Shown piece after piece: positions 1-8,394 of a DNA stretch of 64,000 nucleotides. Each line of letters opens with the position of its first letter. Position 1 is the first letter of the stretch. The DNA is from Bacillus sp. SM2101 (GTDB taxonomy: Bacteria > Bacillota > Bacilli > Bacillales > SM2101): positions 78,422 to 142,421 of the forward strand of contig NZ_JAEUFG010000013.1 of assembly GCF_018588585.1 (NCBI RefSeq), read 5' to 3'. Below the pieces are notes generated by a model. It made no database searches. It was given only the letters and a program-made list of their open reading frames with translations, and had not been told where the DNA came from. A program made the position numbers and the translations under genes.

Positions 1-607
1 CATGTATAGCATGTCCATGATAGATAACAATATCGCCTGGATCTGTTTCTAGACTTACAATGTCATACCCATCTGGAACTTTTAGTGTTTGAACATAACC
101 AGCAAAGGTATCTGTATCTTGACTATAGAATTTTTCTGGCGTTAATAATTCGAGTTTGTGAGACCCCGGTACAAACCTCATACCTCCATTTTGTTCAACC
201 GCTTTGTCTAAACATGTCCAAATAGCATGACATGTTCCTGGAGAAACTCCTATACCATAATTATCTTGATGAAACGGCATACCTTCCATTCCGGCTGGTT
301 TGTAATAGAAGTTAGTAGAAATTAAATCGACCTCTTCTTCAATTATTTCTTCTATCATATCTAAAACATCCCTCTTAATTGCAAACTGGAGAATCGTGTC
401 GTTCTTTAAATGTAAGTCCCTTTGCCTTGGATAAAGACTATTCAAAGGTTTTTCAGGATCTTGTTGAATTTCACCAGATGCAATTTTTTTTAACCATATT
501 TTCTCATATTCTTCCTTTAAATCCTGAACTTCTTCTTTGGTATAAGCACCTTTAATAATGGTATACCCATTTTGATGAAACTCTTCTTTATTTTTGCTAA
601 TATTCAA
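1..607 (-). CDS. PhyH-family 2-oxoglutarate/Fe(II) dioxygenase (C-terminus beyond window)
   Basis: About 202 codons are open on the minus strand and run off the left edge, so the C-terminus is missing. The fold matches phytanoyl-CoA dioxygenases: an iron-binding HxD pair lies at about residues 113-115 (MPFHQDN), followed by GGMRFVPGSHK, and a distal His sits in HGHAIH at the cut edge. The intact HxD points to a hydroxylase and not to the halogenase variant, which lacks the acidic ligand. I chose TTG at 607 because AAGGACGTG lies just upstream and no ATG fits. It follows gmhA in the same direction, so it probably hydroxylates the sugar or the aglycone of the cluster product. It is one of three such enzymes here. 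Confidence 0.8.
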   Translation of the reverse strand, partial: MNISKNKEEFHQNGYTIIKGAYTKEEVQDLKEEYEKIWLKKIASGEIQQDPEKPLNSLYPRQRDLHLKNDTILQFAIKRDVLDMIEEIIEEEVDLISTNFYYKPAGMEGMPFHQDNYGIGVSPGTCHAIWTCLDKAVEQNGGMRFVPGSHKLELLTPEKFYSQDTDTFAGYVQTLKVPDGYDIVSLETDPGDIVIYHGHAIH

Positions 608-684
608 TTCTTCACGTCCTTTATCTTTTCTTGTACTTTATAATGGTAAGCAATAATAGCCTCTCGACTCCTCTAAACACACCT

Positions 685-1323
685 TTAGAAAAACACTTCT
701 TTCTCCAGCATTGTGCATAAAGTGTGGTAAATAGAAAGATGGTACTCCTGTATTCTGTATGTATCTTTTGAAGGAGCATTTATTACTACATTACATAAAT
801 GATCTCCTGCAAATTGAGCATGGTTACCAGTAAAGCAAATAACCTTCATACCTATTGTATGAGCAGTATATATTGCATTGATTACATTTTCAGATTTTCC
901 GGAGGTAGTAAAAGCTATAAGAACATCATCGCTATTTCCATATCCTATCAGTTGCTGAGAAAAAGTAAGATTGTAGCCTTGATCGTTTGCAATAGCTGTT
1001 AGGGCTGCACTTTGAGAAGAAAGTGAGAAGGCAGGGATTGAGGATTCGAGGTTTTTTGCTAAATAATCTCCTCTATTACCAAGAGATGATAATTTATGTT
1101 TTATATCATAAGGTAATTCTCTCTTTCTTTGGAAAGATTTTATTAATTCAGTTACCATATGATCTGCATCTGAACTACTTCCTCCATTACCGCATAATAA
1201 ATACTTCTTTTTTGTATGAAATGCATTTTTTAACAAAATAAAAGATTTATTAATTTGGCATATACATTGACTTAATTCAGGGTAACGATTGAGTACTTGA
1301 TTTAAGTAATAAGAATGTTTCAT
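685..1323 (-). CDS. gmhA: Sedoheptulose-7-phosphate isomerase-like SIS protein (GmhA)
   Basis: This 212-aa protein has the sugar-isomerase (SIS) fold of GmhA. The phosphate-binding loop GNGGSSSDADH lies at about residues 45-55, followed by the second SIS loop TTSGKSENV and the catalytic region IQEYH near the C-terminus. GmhA converts sedoheptulose 7-phosphate to D-glycero-D-manno-heptose 7-phosphate, the entry step to nucleotide-activated heptoses. A Gram-positive has no LPS inner core, so the heptose here probably goes to a glycan or to the secondary metabolite. The gene is divergent from the kinase, transferase and adenylyltransferase genes at 1459-4730, which supply the rest of the pathway. 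Confidence 0.85.
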   Translation of the reverse strand: MKHSYYLNQVLNRYPELSQCICQINKSFILLKNAFHTKKKYLLCGNGGSSSDADHMVTELIKSFQRKRELPYDIKHKLSSLGNRGDYLAKNLESSIPAFSLSSQSAALTAIANDQGYNLTFSQQLIGYGNSDDVLIAFTTSGKSENVINAIYTAHTIGMKVICFTGNHAQFAGDHLCNVVINAPSKDTYRIQEYHLSIYHTLCTMLEKEVFF

Positions 1324-1458
1324 AATACCTCCTTCCTATATATCATTTTGCATGGAAATTGGTATTTTTTCTCGGCTTCTTTTAGAAGAAATTTGGGCAA
1401 ATTTAGCTGATATTATTATTAGGAAATATACTATTATATACTTAATACAAAATAGTAG
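1324..1458. promoter_or_regulatory. Divergent promoter region between gmhA and the heptose kinase operon
   Basis: These 135 very AT-rich bases separate two divergent operons and must hold both promoters. Several TATAAT-like runs occur (around 1420-1440) but no single -35/-10 pair stands out, so no exact promoter is called. Confidence 0.4.
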
Positions 1459-2466
1459 GTGAATACAGTGCAGGGATTTAAGCTGCATAATAATAAAGAT
1501 GAAGTTTTAGTAATTGGCGATATTGTTTTAGATTGCTATGTAGATTGTAATAGTAAATATTCAGACAATGAAAAAGTTAATAAGTTAATAGTTAAAGAGA
1601 AAACTTATGTACCCGGTAATGCTGCTAATGTAGCAAATAATATTGCTAACCTAGGTATTTCAGTACATCTTTTTGGTGTAATTGGAGAAGACAGACATGG
1701 GCATCAATTAGAAACGTTATTAAATCCATCTGTTAGAAACAACATTTTAAAAACAAGTAATAGATATACCCCCATAAAAACTCGTTATTTAAACGAAGAT
1801 CAAGAAATCTCTGCGAGAATAGATGAGGAAGAATATGTAGCGTTATCAGATATGGAAAGTCGCTACTTGTTTACCCTTTTTGAAAAAATCAGAAATAAAA
1901 TAGGTTACCTAATTATTTCTGATTTAAACAAAGGGACATTTAGTCATCAATTCCTCCAACGCATAATAGCAAAAGCAAAGGAAGCTAACATTGTAATATT
2001 AGTAGATCCATCTGATTCACGAGAATTATCTTCTTATGTAAATTGTGATTTTTTATTTCCTAACTTACATGAATTCGAGAGGCTGACTAAACAAAAGTTT
2101 AAAAATTTAAGTGAGGGTATTAACTTTTCTAAAAGTTTAATTAAAGAACTCGGAATTCATAATATTTTATTAAAAGCTGATAAAATGGGAAGTGTCTTTA
2201 TAAACTTAAATAACATTTATTACTTCCCGTCTGTTAACGATAAAGTAATTTGTACCATAGGAGCTGGAGATTCTTTCATCTCTGGATTTGTGTATTCTTT
2301 AATCAAAAACACGGATATTTTAAAGGCATTTTTATTTGCAAATCTAAGTTCAAGTATATCTATTTCAAAAAAAAACACAGCTACGGTTGAAAGAGAAGAA
2401 TTGGAGCTTGCTTATTTATCAAAAAAAGTGGTGAAAACTTATGGATCTATTCTTAGAGAAAGTTAA
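1459..2466 (+). CDS. D-glycero-D-manno-heptose-7-phosphate kinase (HldA / HldE N-domain type)
   Basis: This PfkB-family sugar kinase of 335 aa resembles the kinase half of HldE. The N-terminal GDIVLDCYVDC strand, the PGNAANVANNIANLG substrate motif (around residue 53) and the C-terminal GAGDSFISGF anion-hole motif with the catalytic Asp are all present. It would make heptose 1,7-bisphosphate. The adenylyltransferase that is usually fused to it is a separate gene at 4227. It starts with GTG at 1459. Its end overlaps the next gene by 26 bases, which indicates translational coupling in the operon 1459-6318. Confidence 0.8.
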   Translation: MNTVQGFKLHNNKDEVLVIGDIVLDCYVDCNSKYSDNEKVNKLIVKEKTYVPGNAANVANNIANLGISVHLFGVIGEDRHGHQLETLLNPSVRNNILKTSNRYTPIKTRYLNEDQEISARIDEEEYVALSDMESRYLFTLFEKIRNKIGYLIISDLNKGTFSHQFLQRIIAKAKEANIVILVDPSDSRELSSYVNCDFLFPNLHEFERLTKQKFKNLSEGINFSKSLIKELGIHNILLKADKMGSVFINLNNIYYFPSVNDKVICTIGAGDSFISGFVYSLIKNTDILKAFLFANLSSSISISKKNTATVEREELELAYLSKKVVKTYGSILRES

Positions 2467-3823
2467 ACAGAACAGAAAATTATTGAAGAACAAAGGAACT
2501 CAATTCATGTTATTAGTTGAGGAACAAGCACTTTTTGACGCAATATCCTCCATTGAACAGTACAGTAAGAGTATAATTATATTTAAAGGTGACTGTACCT
2601 CACAACTTAAAACGGTTTTTAAAACACTACCAAGTTATGTAAATAATGAAGATTTTAAAGTAAATCTAAAAAAAATTATAGAAGGCCAGAACCCTCCCTC
2701 TAAGTCCTCACAATTTCCATTAGAAAAACCATTTACAATTTTAATTGACAATTCACCATCAATAGAAAATTTTTTGGTGAATGATAAATTAACTAACAAG
2801 ATAAAGAATAGCAATATGTTTTATCCATTTTCTTGTTTCCATACAAAAGAATGGATATACCCTGTATACCTCCCACTTCAAAAAGACTATAAAATTGTCA
2901 TTAAAGGTCCTTCTCATAAGAAGAAGGCAGTGTTACTGGACTGGTTTTTTGGGAATGGTGATGTAGCCATTATATATATGCAGCTAAAAGCTTTTATTAA
3001 AAAAGAACAGGTTAAAGACTACAAGATAGATATTATAACTAGAGAGAAGTCGAAACAACTAATCAAGGATATTTTCCCTGAGTGTGAAGTATACTCTCAT
3101 TTCGATAGCTTTTATACTTATGAATTTATAACCAGATCCAGCTATTATAATGATGTTTATTTTATTAATACTAGATTAAGTCACCCACCACACTTACATT
3201 TAGTAGATATTGCTGCTAATGCACTTGGCTTTAAGGAACCCGTCTCTCCATTTATCTCAAAAGTTCCAGCTCCCTCATTACCTGTTGAGGTACATAAAAA
3301 ACTTAATCAGATTAATAAGGAATCGAAACTTGTTGGAGTGCAATTTAAAACTGAAGATTATCAGCGATCATGGAATAGTAATAACATCAACAAATTTGTA
3401 CAATTATGCAATCAAAATAATATAATTTTGATCAACCTCACTCCCATTAAAAAACTCTCTACTGAAATAATAGACTTTAGTTATCTCCCAGTTAGTCAAT
3501 TATTTGAATTAATGGGGTACTTAGATGCTTTTGTTGGAATAGATAGCGTTTGTGGCCATATCGCCGGAGTTGTAGGAATACCTTCTATTACAATTTGGGG
3601 TAAGGATACACCCCTATCTGGGGCACAAAACCCTTTTGTAAGTTACAGAGTTTTAAGTCAAAATTATAGTTTATTCCCTAAATCAAAGGATATCAGTGAT
3701 GTATCTGCTGGAATTGTTTTCAAACGTTTAGAAAAAATTTTGGAAGAGGGTTTTCATTCTTCTGAAAGGATAACTGTAAAGCAATCAAAATCAGGATTTA
3801 ATATAGAAGAGATAGGGTTGTGA
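2441..3823 (+). CDS. GT9-like ADP-heptose glycosyltransferase
   Basis: The 460-aa protein ends in a domain typical of GT9 LPS heptosyltransferases: FVGIDSVCGHIAGVVGIPS followed by ITIWGKDTP, at about residues 365-390, where the nucleotide-sugar is bound. The N-terminal 150 residues are less familiar. A GIDS-H-A-IP-I-WG signature beside heptose kinase and adenylyltransferase genes strongly suggests an ADP-heptose donor. The acceptor cannot be read from sequence; the polyketide product is an inference from context. The gene overlaps both neighbours. Confidence 0.7.
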   Translation: MDLFLEKVKQNRKLLKNKGTQFMLLVEEQALFDAISSIEQYSKSIIIFKGDCTSQLKTVFKTLPSYVNNEDFKVNLKKIIEGQNPPSKSSQFPLEKPFTILIDNSPSIENFLVNDKLTNKIKNSNMFYPFSCFHTKEWIYPVYLPLQKDYKIVIKGPSHKKKAVLLDWFFGNGDVAIIYMQLKAFIKKEQVKDYKIDIITREKSKQLIKDIFPECEVYSHFDSFYTYEFITRSSYYNDVYFINTRLSHPPHLHLVDIAANALGFKEPVSPFISKVPAPSLPVEVHKKLNQINKESKLVGVQFKTEDYQRSWNSNNINKFVQLCNQNNIILINLTPIKKLSTEIIDFSYLPVSQLFELMGYLDAFVGIDSVCGHIAGVVGIPSITIWGKDTPLSGAQNPFVSYRVLSQNYSLFPKSKDISDVSAGIVFKRLEKILEEGFHSSERITVKQSKSGFNIEEIGL

Positions 3824-4230
3824 TAATCTTGGAGACTATACTCATAAAAAGTTTGAATCAGAATGAAGAATTGACCAAATTTTATCAAGAAATATTAAGA
3901 AAAGATTTTAAAGAACTAGGAGTAAATAAGATTAACGTAGTAACTGATGAACAACTATTAGTGAAAGAAAACACTAAAACAGTATTAATATCATCTGAAC
4001 ATATACTAAAGGATAATTATTCCTACCTTTCACCAAATGATTTATGGAAATCTCCCTTGAAAATTGTCTCTATAATTATCCCAGAACAAATGGATAATTT
4101 CTCTTTTCGTTTCACTAACCTTCAGTTCTCCCCTCTTTGTTATATCTACAACCCCTTTCGAAGTCATATACGCGAACTGTCATTATATTTATTAAATAAA
4201 TTGGGATTTAAAACTGAGGTAAGGTTATGA
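3820..4230 (+). CDS. Hypothetical protein in heptose operon
   Basis: A 136-aa protein that I do not recognise. It has no signal peptide or membrane segment and begins MIILETILIKSLNQ. It sits between the heptosyltransferase and the heptose adenylyltransferase and overlaps each by four bases, so it is clearly part of the operon. The mixed alpha/beta look of residues 35-110 would fit a small Rossmann-like or accessory domain, but no motif supports a function. Confidence 0.6.
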   Translation: MIILETILIKSLNQNEELTKFYQEILRKDFKELGVNKINVVTDEQLLVKENTKTVLISSEHILKDNYSYLSPNDLWKSPLKIVSIIIPEQMDNFSFRFTNLQFSPLCYIYNPFRSHIRELSLYLLNKLGFKTEVRL

Positions 4231-4730
4231 GAATGAAAATCGTAACAAGAGAAAGTCTACTAAATCATATAAAAAAGCACCGGGAGGAATTTAAAAAGAT
4301 TATTCTGGCTGGTGGATGTTTTGATTTATTCCATCCTGGACACCTAGAATATATAGAAGAAGCAAAAAGTTTAAACGGTATTGTGATCGTTGGCATTAAT
4401 TCTGATGATTCAGTGATAAAAGTAAAAGGAGAATCTCCCCTATATCCATTTGAGGAACGAGCTAATATGTTGGCAGCTCTTGAATATGTTGATTATGTGG
4501 TAAGAATAGATGAATTAAATTTAAACAAAATTATTAGCCTAATACGTCCAGATTTTTTTGTGAAGGGAATTGATTACAAGGGAAAGGATTTTCCAGAACA
4601 AGAAGTGGCTAAAGAAGTCGGAACTAAGATTTTACTTTTAGGTGAGAAAAAGCGCTATTCTTCTACTCCTTTAAAGAAAAAATACAGAGGTGAATTATAT
4701 GACATTACCAAATCTAGACTCTACTTATAA
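4227..4730 (+). CDS. D-beta-D-heptose 1-phosphate adenylyltransferase (HldC / HldE C-domain type)
   Basis: This 167-aa cytidylyltransferase-like protein has the nucleotide-binding motif GGCFDLFHPGHLEYI at about residues 28-42 (an HxGH class signature), the YPFEERANML segment, and a C-terminal SSTPLKKKY close to the family SST(S/T)xxxxK motif. It would transfer AMP from ATP to heptose 1-phosphate to give ADP-heptose. The intermediate phosphatase (GmhB) is not in this operon; the small HAD phosphatase at 29973-30329 is a candidate. The 3' end overlaps the next gene. Confidence 0.8.
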   Translation: MRMKIVTRESLLNHIKKHREEFKKIILAGGCFDLFHPGHLEYIEEAKSLNGIVIVGINSDDSVIKVKGESPLYPFEERANMLAALEYVDYVVRIDELNLNKIISLIRPDFFVKGIDYKGKDFPEQEVAKEVGTKILLLGEKKRYSSTPLKKKYRGELYDITKSRLYL

Positions 4731-5511
4731 TTTAACTAAAGAACAAATTGATAACTATCAACGAGATGGGCATATTTTATTACGAAGCGTAATGAACCAA
4801 GTTGAAATCGATGCTTATCGTCCACATGTGGTTGAACTTGCTCTAAATTACAAATTAGAGAATATTCCTAAAGAAGACCATCATTATTATGGAGTAGAAA
4901 AGGCTTTTCCTACTGTTATGAATATGTGGGAGATTAATTCAAAAATTAGAAGATTAACTTTCGCAAAAAGATTTGCAAAAATTGCAGCAAACTTACTTGG
5001 AGAAGATCGAATTCGTTTATATCATGATTCTTCGATATTTCTAGAACCTGGTGGTGGGGCAATACCATGGCATACAGACAGCGCGTACATGCTTCCTATT
5101 CATCCTGATAGAACAATAACAATGTGGATGGCTTTAAATTATTTGCCAGAAGAAATTGGTTCTATGGGGTTTGTCTCTCGTTCGCATGAATTAGCTACTG
5201 AGGATGTTTTATTAGCTGCAAGGAAAGGATACCCATTAGTTGATTATGGTGCCATGAATCCCGGTGACGCAACATTCCATTCTGGATTAACTCTTCATTA
5301 TGCAGCAGGAAACCCCACCCCAAATTATAGAGAGGTTCTAACAATTATTTATATAGCTGATGATTTAACAATTGTGGAACCAGAAGAGAATAAAGCAAAG
5401 GACGCACGAAATTATCATTTAAGAAGACTTTTTCCTGGAAAATCACCAGGAGACTTAGCTGCTAGTGATCTTACTCCTGTCTTATACTCACGTGAAGATG
5501 AAGAGGTATAG
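4699..5511 (+). CDS. PhyH-family 2-oxoglutarate/Fe(II) dioxygenase
   Basis: A 270-aa dioxygenase with iron ligands H125 and D127 in IPWHTDSAY and a distal His in the FHSGLTLHYA segment. The C-terminal LFPGKSPGDLA motif is shared with the next gene. I chose ATG at 4699 over GTG at 4690 because AGAGGTG at 4686-4692 gives a normal ribosome binding site spacing. The start lies inside the 3' end of the adenylyltransferase gene. The enzyme and its neighbour are tandem duplicates and probably hydroxylate the heptose or the aglycone. Confidence 0.8.
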   Translation: MTLPNLDSTYNLTKEQIDNYQRDGHILLRSVMNQVEIDAYRPHVVELALNYKLENIPKEDHHYYGVEKAFPTVMNMWEINSKIRRLTFAKRFAKIAANLLGEDRIRLYHDSSIFLEPGGGAIPWHTDSAYMLPIHPDRTITMWMALNYLPEEIGSMGFVSRSHELATEDVLLAARKGYPLVDYGAMNPGDATFHSGLTLHYAAGNPTPNYREVLTIIYIADDLTIVEPEENKAKDARNYHLRRLFPGKSPGDLAASDLTPVLYSREDEEV

Positions 5512-5517
5512 GAAAGA

Positions 5518-6318
5518 ATGAAAATTGAAAACTTGCCGTCATTAGAAAGTAACTATAATTTAAGTAAAAAACATATTGATGACTTTAAGTATAACGGTCA
5601 TGTCTTACTAAGAGAAGTTGCAACAGGAGAAGAAATATCTTGCTATCAGCCCATTATCCAAGAAGCTGTATTTAACTTTAATCAAGAAACTAGAGCATTG
5701 GCAGATAGAGATACATTTGGGAAAGCGTTTCTACAGACTATTAACCTATGGCGAAAAGATGCAAGGATAAAAAAGTATGTTATGTCAAAACGATTCGGGA
5801 AGATCGCAGCAGATCTATTAGGAGTAGACCAAGTTCGGCTTTACTTAGATCAGTCTTTCTTTAAGGAATCTGGGGGTGGTCCTACCCCCTGGCATCAGGA
5901 TAATGAATACATGATGGAATTAGACCCTGATAAGAAAATTACAATGTGGATGCCTCTTATCGATATTCCAAGTTCTATTGGTTCTCTATCTTTTATTTCA
6001 GGCTCTCATAAATTAAAAAGTACAACAATGAAAATAGCACTTAAGGAAAAATTAAATACTGTCACATATGGTGGAATGAAAGCTGGTGATGCAACATTCC
6101 ATGATGGATGGATTTTGCATGGAGCCAATCAAAATAATGAAAAATTTGATAGGGAAGTAATGACGATTACTTATTATGCTGATCCTGCTAAAATTATACA
6201 CCCGCATGATAATGAGGATAGAATTAAACATCTAACAACATACTTTCCAGGTCGATCACCTGGAGACTTGGCTAACACTCATTTAAATCCTATAGTATTT
6301 GATAGAGACTGGGAATGA
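5518..6318 (+). CDS. PhyH-family 2-oxoglutarate/Fe(II) dioxygenase (tandem paralogue)
   Basis: A 266-aa paralogue of the preceding gene, seven bases downstream. The iron ligands lie in TPWHQDNEYM, and a distal His is in FHDGWILHGA. The N-termini align closely (YNLSKKHIDDFKYNGHVLLR against YNLTKEQIDNYQRDGHILLR), showing a duplication followed by clear divergence, so the two enzymes probably act on different positions. It is the last gene of the plus-strand heptose operon. Confidence 0.8.
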   Translation: MKIENLPSLESNYNLSKKHIDDFKYNGHVLLREVATGEEISCYQPIIQEAVFNFNQETRALADRDTFGKAFLQTINLWRKDARIKKYVMSKRFGKIAADLLGVDQVRLYLDQSFFKESGGGPTPWHQDNEYMMELDPDKKITMWMPLIDIPSSIGSLSFISGSHKLKSTTMKIALKEKLNTVTYGGMKAGDATFHDGWILHGANQNNEKFDREVMTITYYADPAKIIHPHDNEDRIKHLTTYFPGRSPGDLANTHLNPIVFDRDWE

Positions 6319-6720
6319 AACCGTTAATATTAATTAAACTACTTATATCTTAGCTATGTTGAAATGGGATATTTAGGAATTAAGTCTCTACCTTGAGAGC
6401 AGAGCTTGAGGGTTTACTGGTACGGTCATATTTATATTTTACATTGCAGACGAGTTTCTATACACTTCAAGCTTTCGCTTTTAAAGAGCAACCTGTACTA
6501 TTTAAGAAGACAAATATACCAACTATTTTTCACCTCTCATTCAACATTATTTATTTCAATTTGGTTTATTTTTTTGGTAATAGGGGCTCTTCTGACTTGA
6601 AATAAGTTAAATAGCAATATAAAAGGCTTAGATATGCTCCCAAGCTTAACTAATATTACACCAAAATACTTATCGTACAACTTTTTCAATTCATTAACAA
6701 ACTTACTAATTTTCTTTCCA
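6319..6720. other. Intergenic stretch between convergent operons
   Basis: About 400 AT-rich bases between the dioxygenase operon and the carbamoyltransferase operon. Short open frames occur on both strands but have no ribosome binding sites and no family resemblance. I see no gene here. Confidence 0.5.
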
Positions 6721-6762
6721 AAAACACATGGCACTTCAATTACTGAAGATACCATGTGTTTT
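6721..6762. terminator. Bidirectional rho-independent terminator
   Basis: A perfect 11-bp inverted repeat (AAAACACATGG and CCATGTGTTTT) encloses a second small stem (ACTTCA/TGAAG). A/T runs at both outer ends let it work in both directions. It lies just past the end of the minus-strand biosynthetic operon and also faces the plus-strand dioxygenase operon. Confidence 0.8.
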
Positions 6763-6786
6763 AATATACATAATTAAATTCTAAAG

Positions 6787-8394
6787 TCACAGTGTATCAA
6801 TTTTTTTTGAAACTAAGTAGTTTCCTAATAAAATATAATCCAATCCTGAATCATAGAAGAAGTCTAATGCCTCATTCGGTGTCTCAATTAGAGCTTTATC
6901 AGATTTTTTTAAAGGAGTATTTATGATTATTGGAATACCTTTAATTTTATGAAACTCATTTAATATTTTATATAAAAAAGAATTATTTTTCCTATTAATA
7001 GTTGTAATGTGCGCAGAGTTATCGCTATTAGTAATTGAAGGAAAACTATGACTATTGTTTAATTTATCTTTGTTACATATATATTGAGAACTTAAGTTAT
7101 TGTTGTTTATTACTTTGCTATGTTTGTCTAAAATAAATACACCAAAAGAATGCTTACTTTTCCGGTCCTTAATTTTGTTTAATCTGGCTTTATTTAAATG
7201 AAGACTTGGATCACCTATAATAGTTCTATTTCCAAAGGAAAAACGGCCAAATTCACTTTTCCCATTAAAAATACCTATTAGGTTACCTTGAGAAATTTTT
7301 TGTGCTATTTTCTTCTCTAAATTATTATTAATCCGAGTAAAAATCGCATTAAACTCATTTAGGGTTGATTCAATTTCAAAATTTGTATAATTCTTTCCTA
7401 TGAAAGGAGAAAAGTTTTTATTTTTGGGAATATGATAGGAACTGTTCATAAGAGAGTAATATAAGGCACTGCCTATACTTGTCCCCGCATCCCCCATAAA
7501 CGGTGAAGCAAACACTTCTTTAAATGGAGACTCTCGTTTTATTTTAGATATCAGAGCAGAGTTTTCAAATATGGCTCCTGACAAACAAAGGTATTTTTCG
7601 TTCGTTCGTTCATACAGGTATCTACATAATTTCAAAACAATACTTTCTAAATGAAATTGAATCGCATAAGCTAAGTCTGCTTTTGTTTGTTCTTCTTCCT
7701 TATAATTACTAGCTATTTTTATCTTTTCTGAGATAAATTTTTCTAAATTATTCAATTGCTTAAGTTCTTGAATAAACTCACCTTTGGATATAGAGTAGAA
7801 TTGGTAAAAGTCTTTTACAAATCTACTTGTTCCTTCCATCGCAATATTCATTGTTTTTTTATCGTTCATCTCAAAATACCCAATACCGATTGTAACGTAT
7901 TGAAGAAACATTCCTAATGAATTTGTTACAATACTATAGTCATTGCTTTCTAAACCTACTACTTTTTTTATGCAGTGTATTTGATTTTTCTTTGAGGTAT
8001 AGTAACTAATAGTTTCTCGGGTACGCTTCTCTTTATTTGTATAACTTCCCCTACCATCTGCTACTAATATAGCACTTTTCTTTAATTTCGAAGTATAATA
8101 ACAAGCAGCTGCATGTGACAAGTGATGATTCATAAGTATTATCTTTTCGTTGAACTTAAAATAGTAGTCAGATTCTATAAGATCATTTCCAACTATTAGG
8201 TCAATATCATTTATTGTTAGACCTAGAGATTTAAGGCAATAATCAGCAGCCTTACACCTAAAAGTTTTCCGATTATGAGGAGAGTATTTTTCTCGCGTTA
8301 GTTTCTCTTCTTCTACAGCGATTGCAACTTTTCCATCAATGACAATACATGCGGAAAAATCGTGTACCGATCCACCAAGACTTAGTATTTTCAT
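6787..8394 (-). CDS. Carbamoyltransferase-family protein with degenerate C-terminal active site
   Basis: A 535-aa NodU/CmcH-type protein. The N-terminal Kae1-like domain is intact: GGSVHDFSA at residues 7-15 and the metal-binding NHHLSHAA near 90. The C-terminal YrdC-like signature, which is SEAGPRALGNRSILADPR in the paralogue at 10318, is eroded here to SEFGRFSFGNRTIIGDPS, and the FRPFAPAILEE block that follows is replaced by HSFGVFILDK. Several Arg and Pro residues of the carbamoyl-transfer region are lost, so it may be a pseudoenzyme, a partner subunit or a changed activity. Last gene of the operon; its ATG shares one base with the TAA of the upstream gene. Confidence 0.8.
   Translation of the reverse strand: MKILSLGGSVHDFSACIVIDGKVAIAVEEEKLTREKYSPHNRKTFRCKAADYCLKSLGLTINDIDLIVGNDLIESDYYFKFNEKIILMNHHLSHAAACYYTSKLKKSAILVADGRGSYTNKEKRTRETISYYTSKKNQIHCIKKVVGLESNDYSIVTNSLGMFLQYVTIGIGYFEMNDKKTMNIAMEGTSRFVKDFYQFYSISKGEFIQELKQLNNLEKFISEKIKIASNYKEEEQTKADLAYAIQFHLESIVLKLCRYLYERTNEKYLCLSGAIFENSALISKIKRESPFKEVFASPFMGDAGTSIGSALYYSLMNSSYHIPKNKNFSPFIGKNYTNFEIESTLNEFNAIFTRINNNLEKKIAQKISQGNLIGIFNGKSEFGRFSFGNRTIIGDPSLHLNKARLNKIKDRKSKHSFGVFILDKHSKVINNNNLSSQYICNKDKLNNSHSFPSITNSDNSAHITTINRKNNSFLYKILNEFHKIKGIPIIINTPLKKSDKALIETPNEALDFFYDSGLDYILLGNYLVSKKIDTL

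Noticed and set aside
1..6318. PhyH-type enzymes as halogenases
   Set aside because: All three keep the acidic iron ligand in HxD, which halogenases of this fold lack.
6537..6755. 72-codon open frame on the minus strand
   Set aside because: It runs through the terminator hairpin at 6721-6762, has no ribosome binding site and matches no family.
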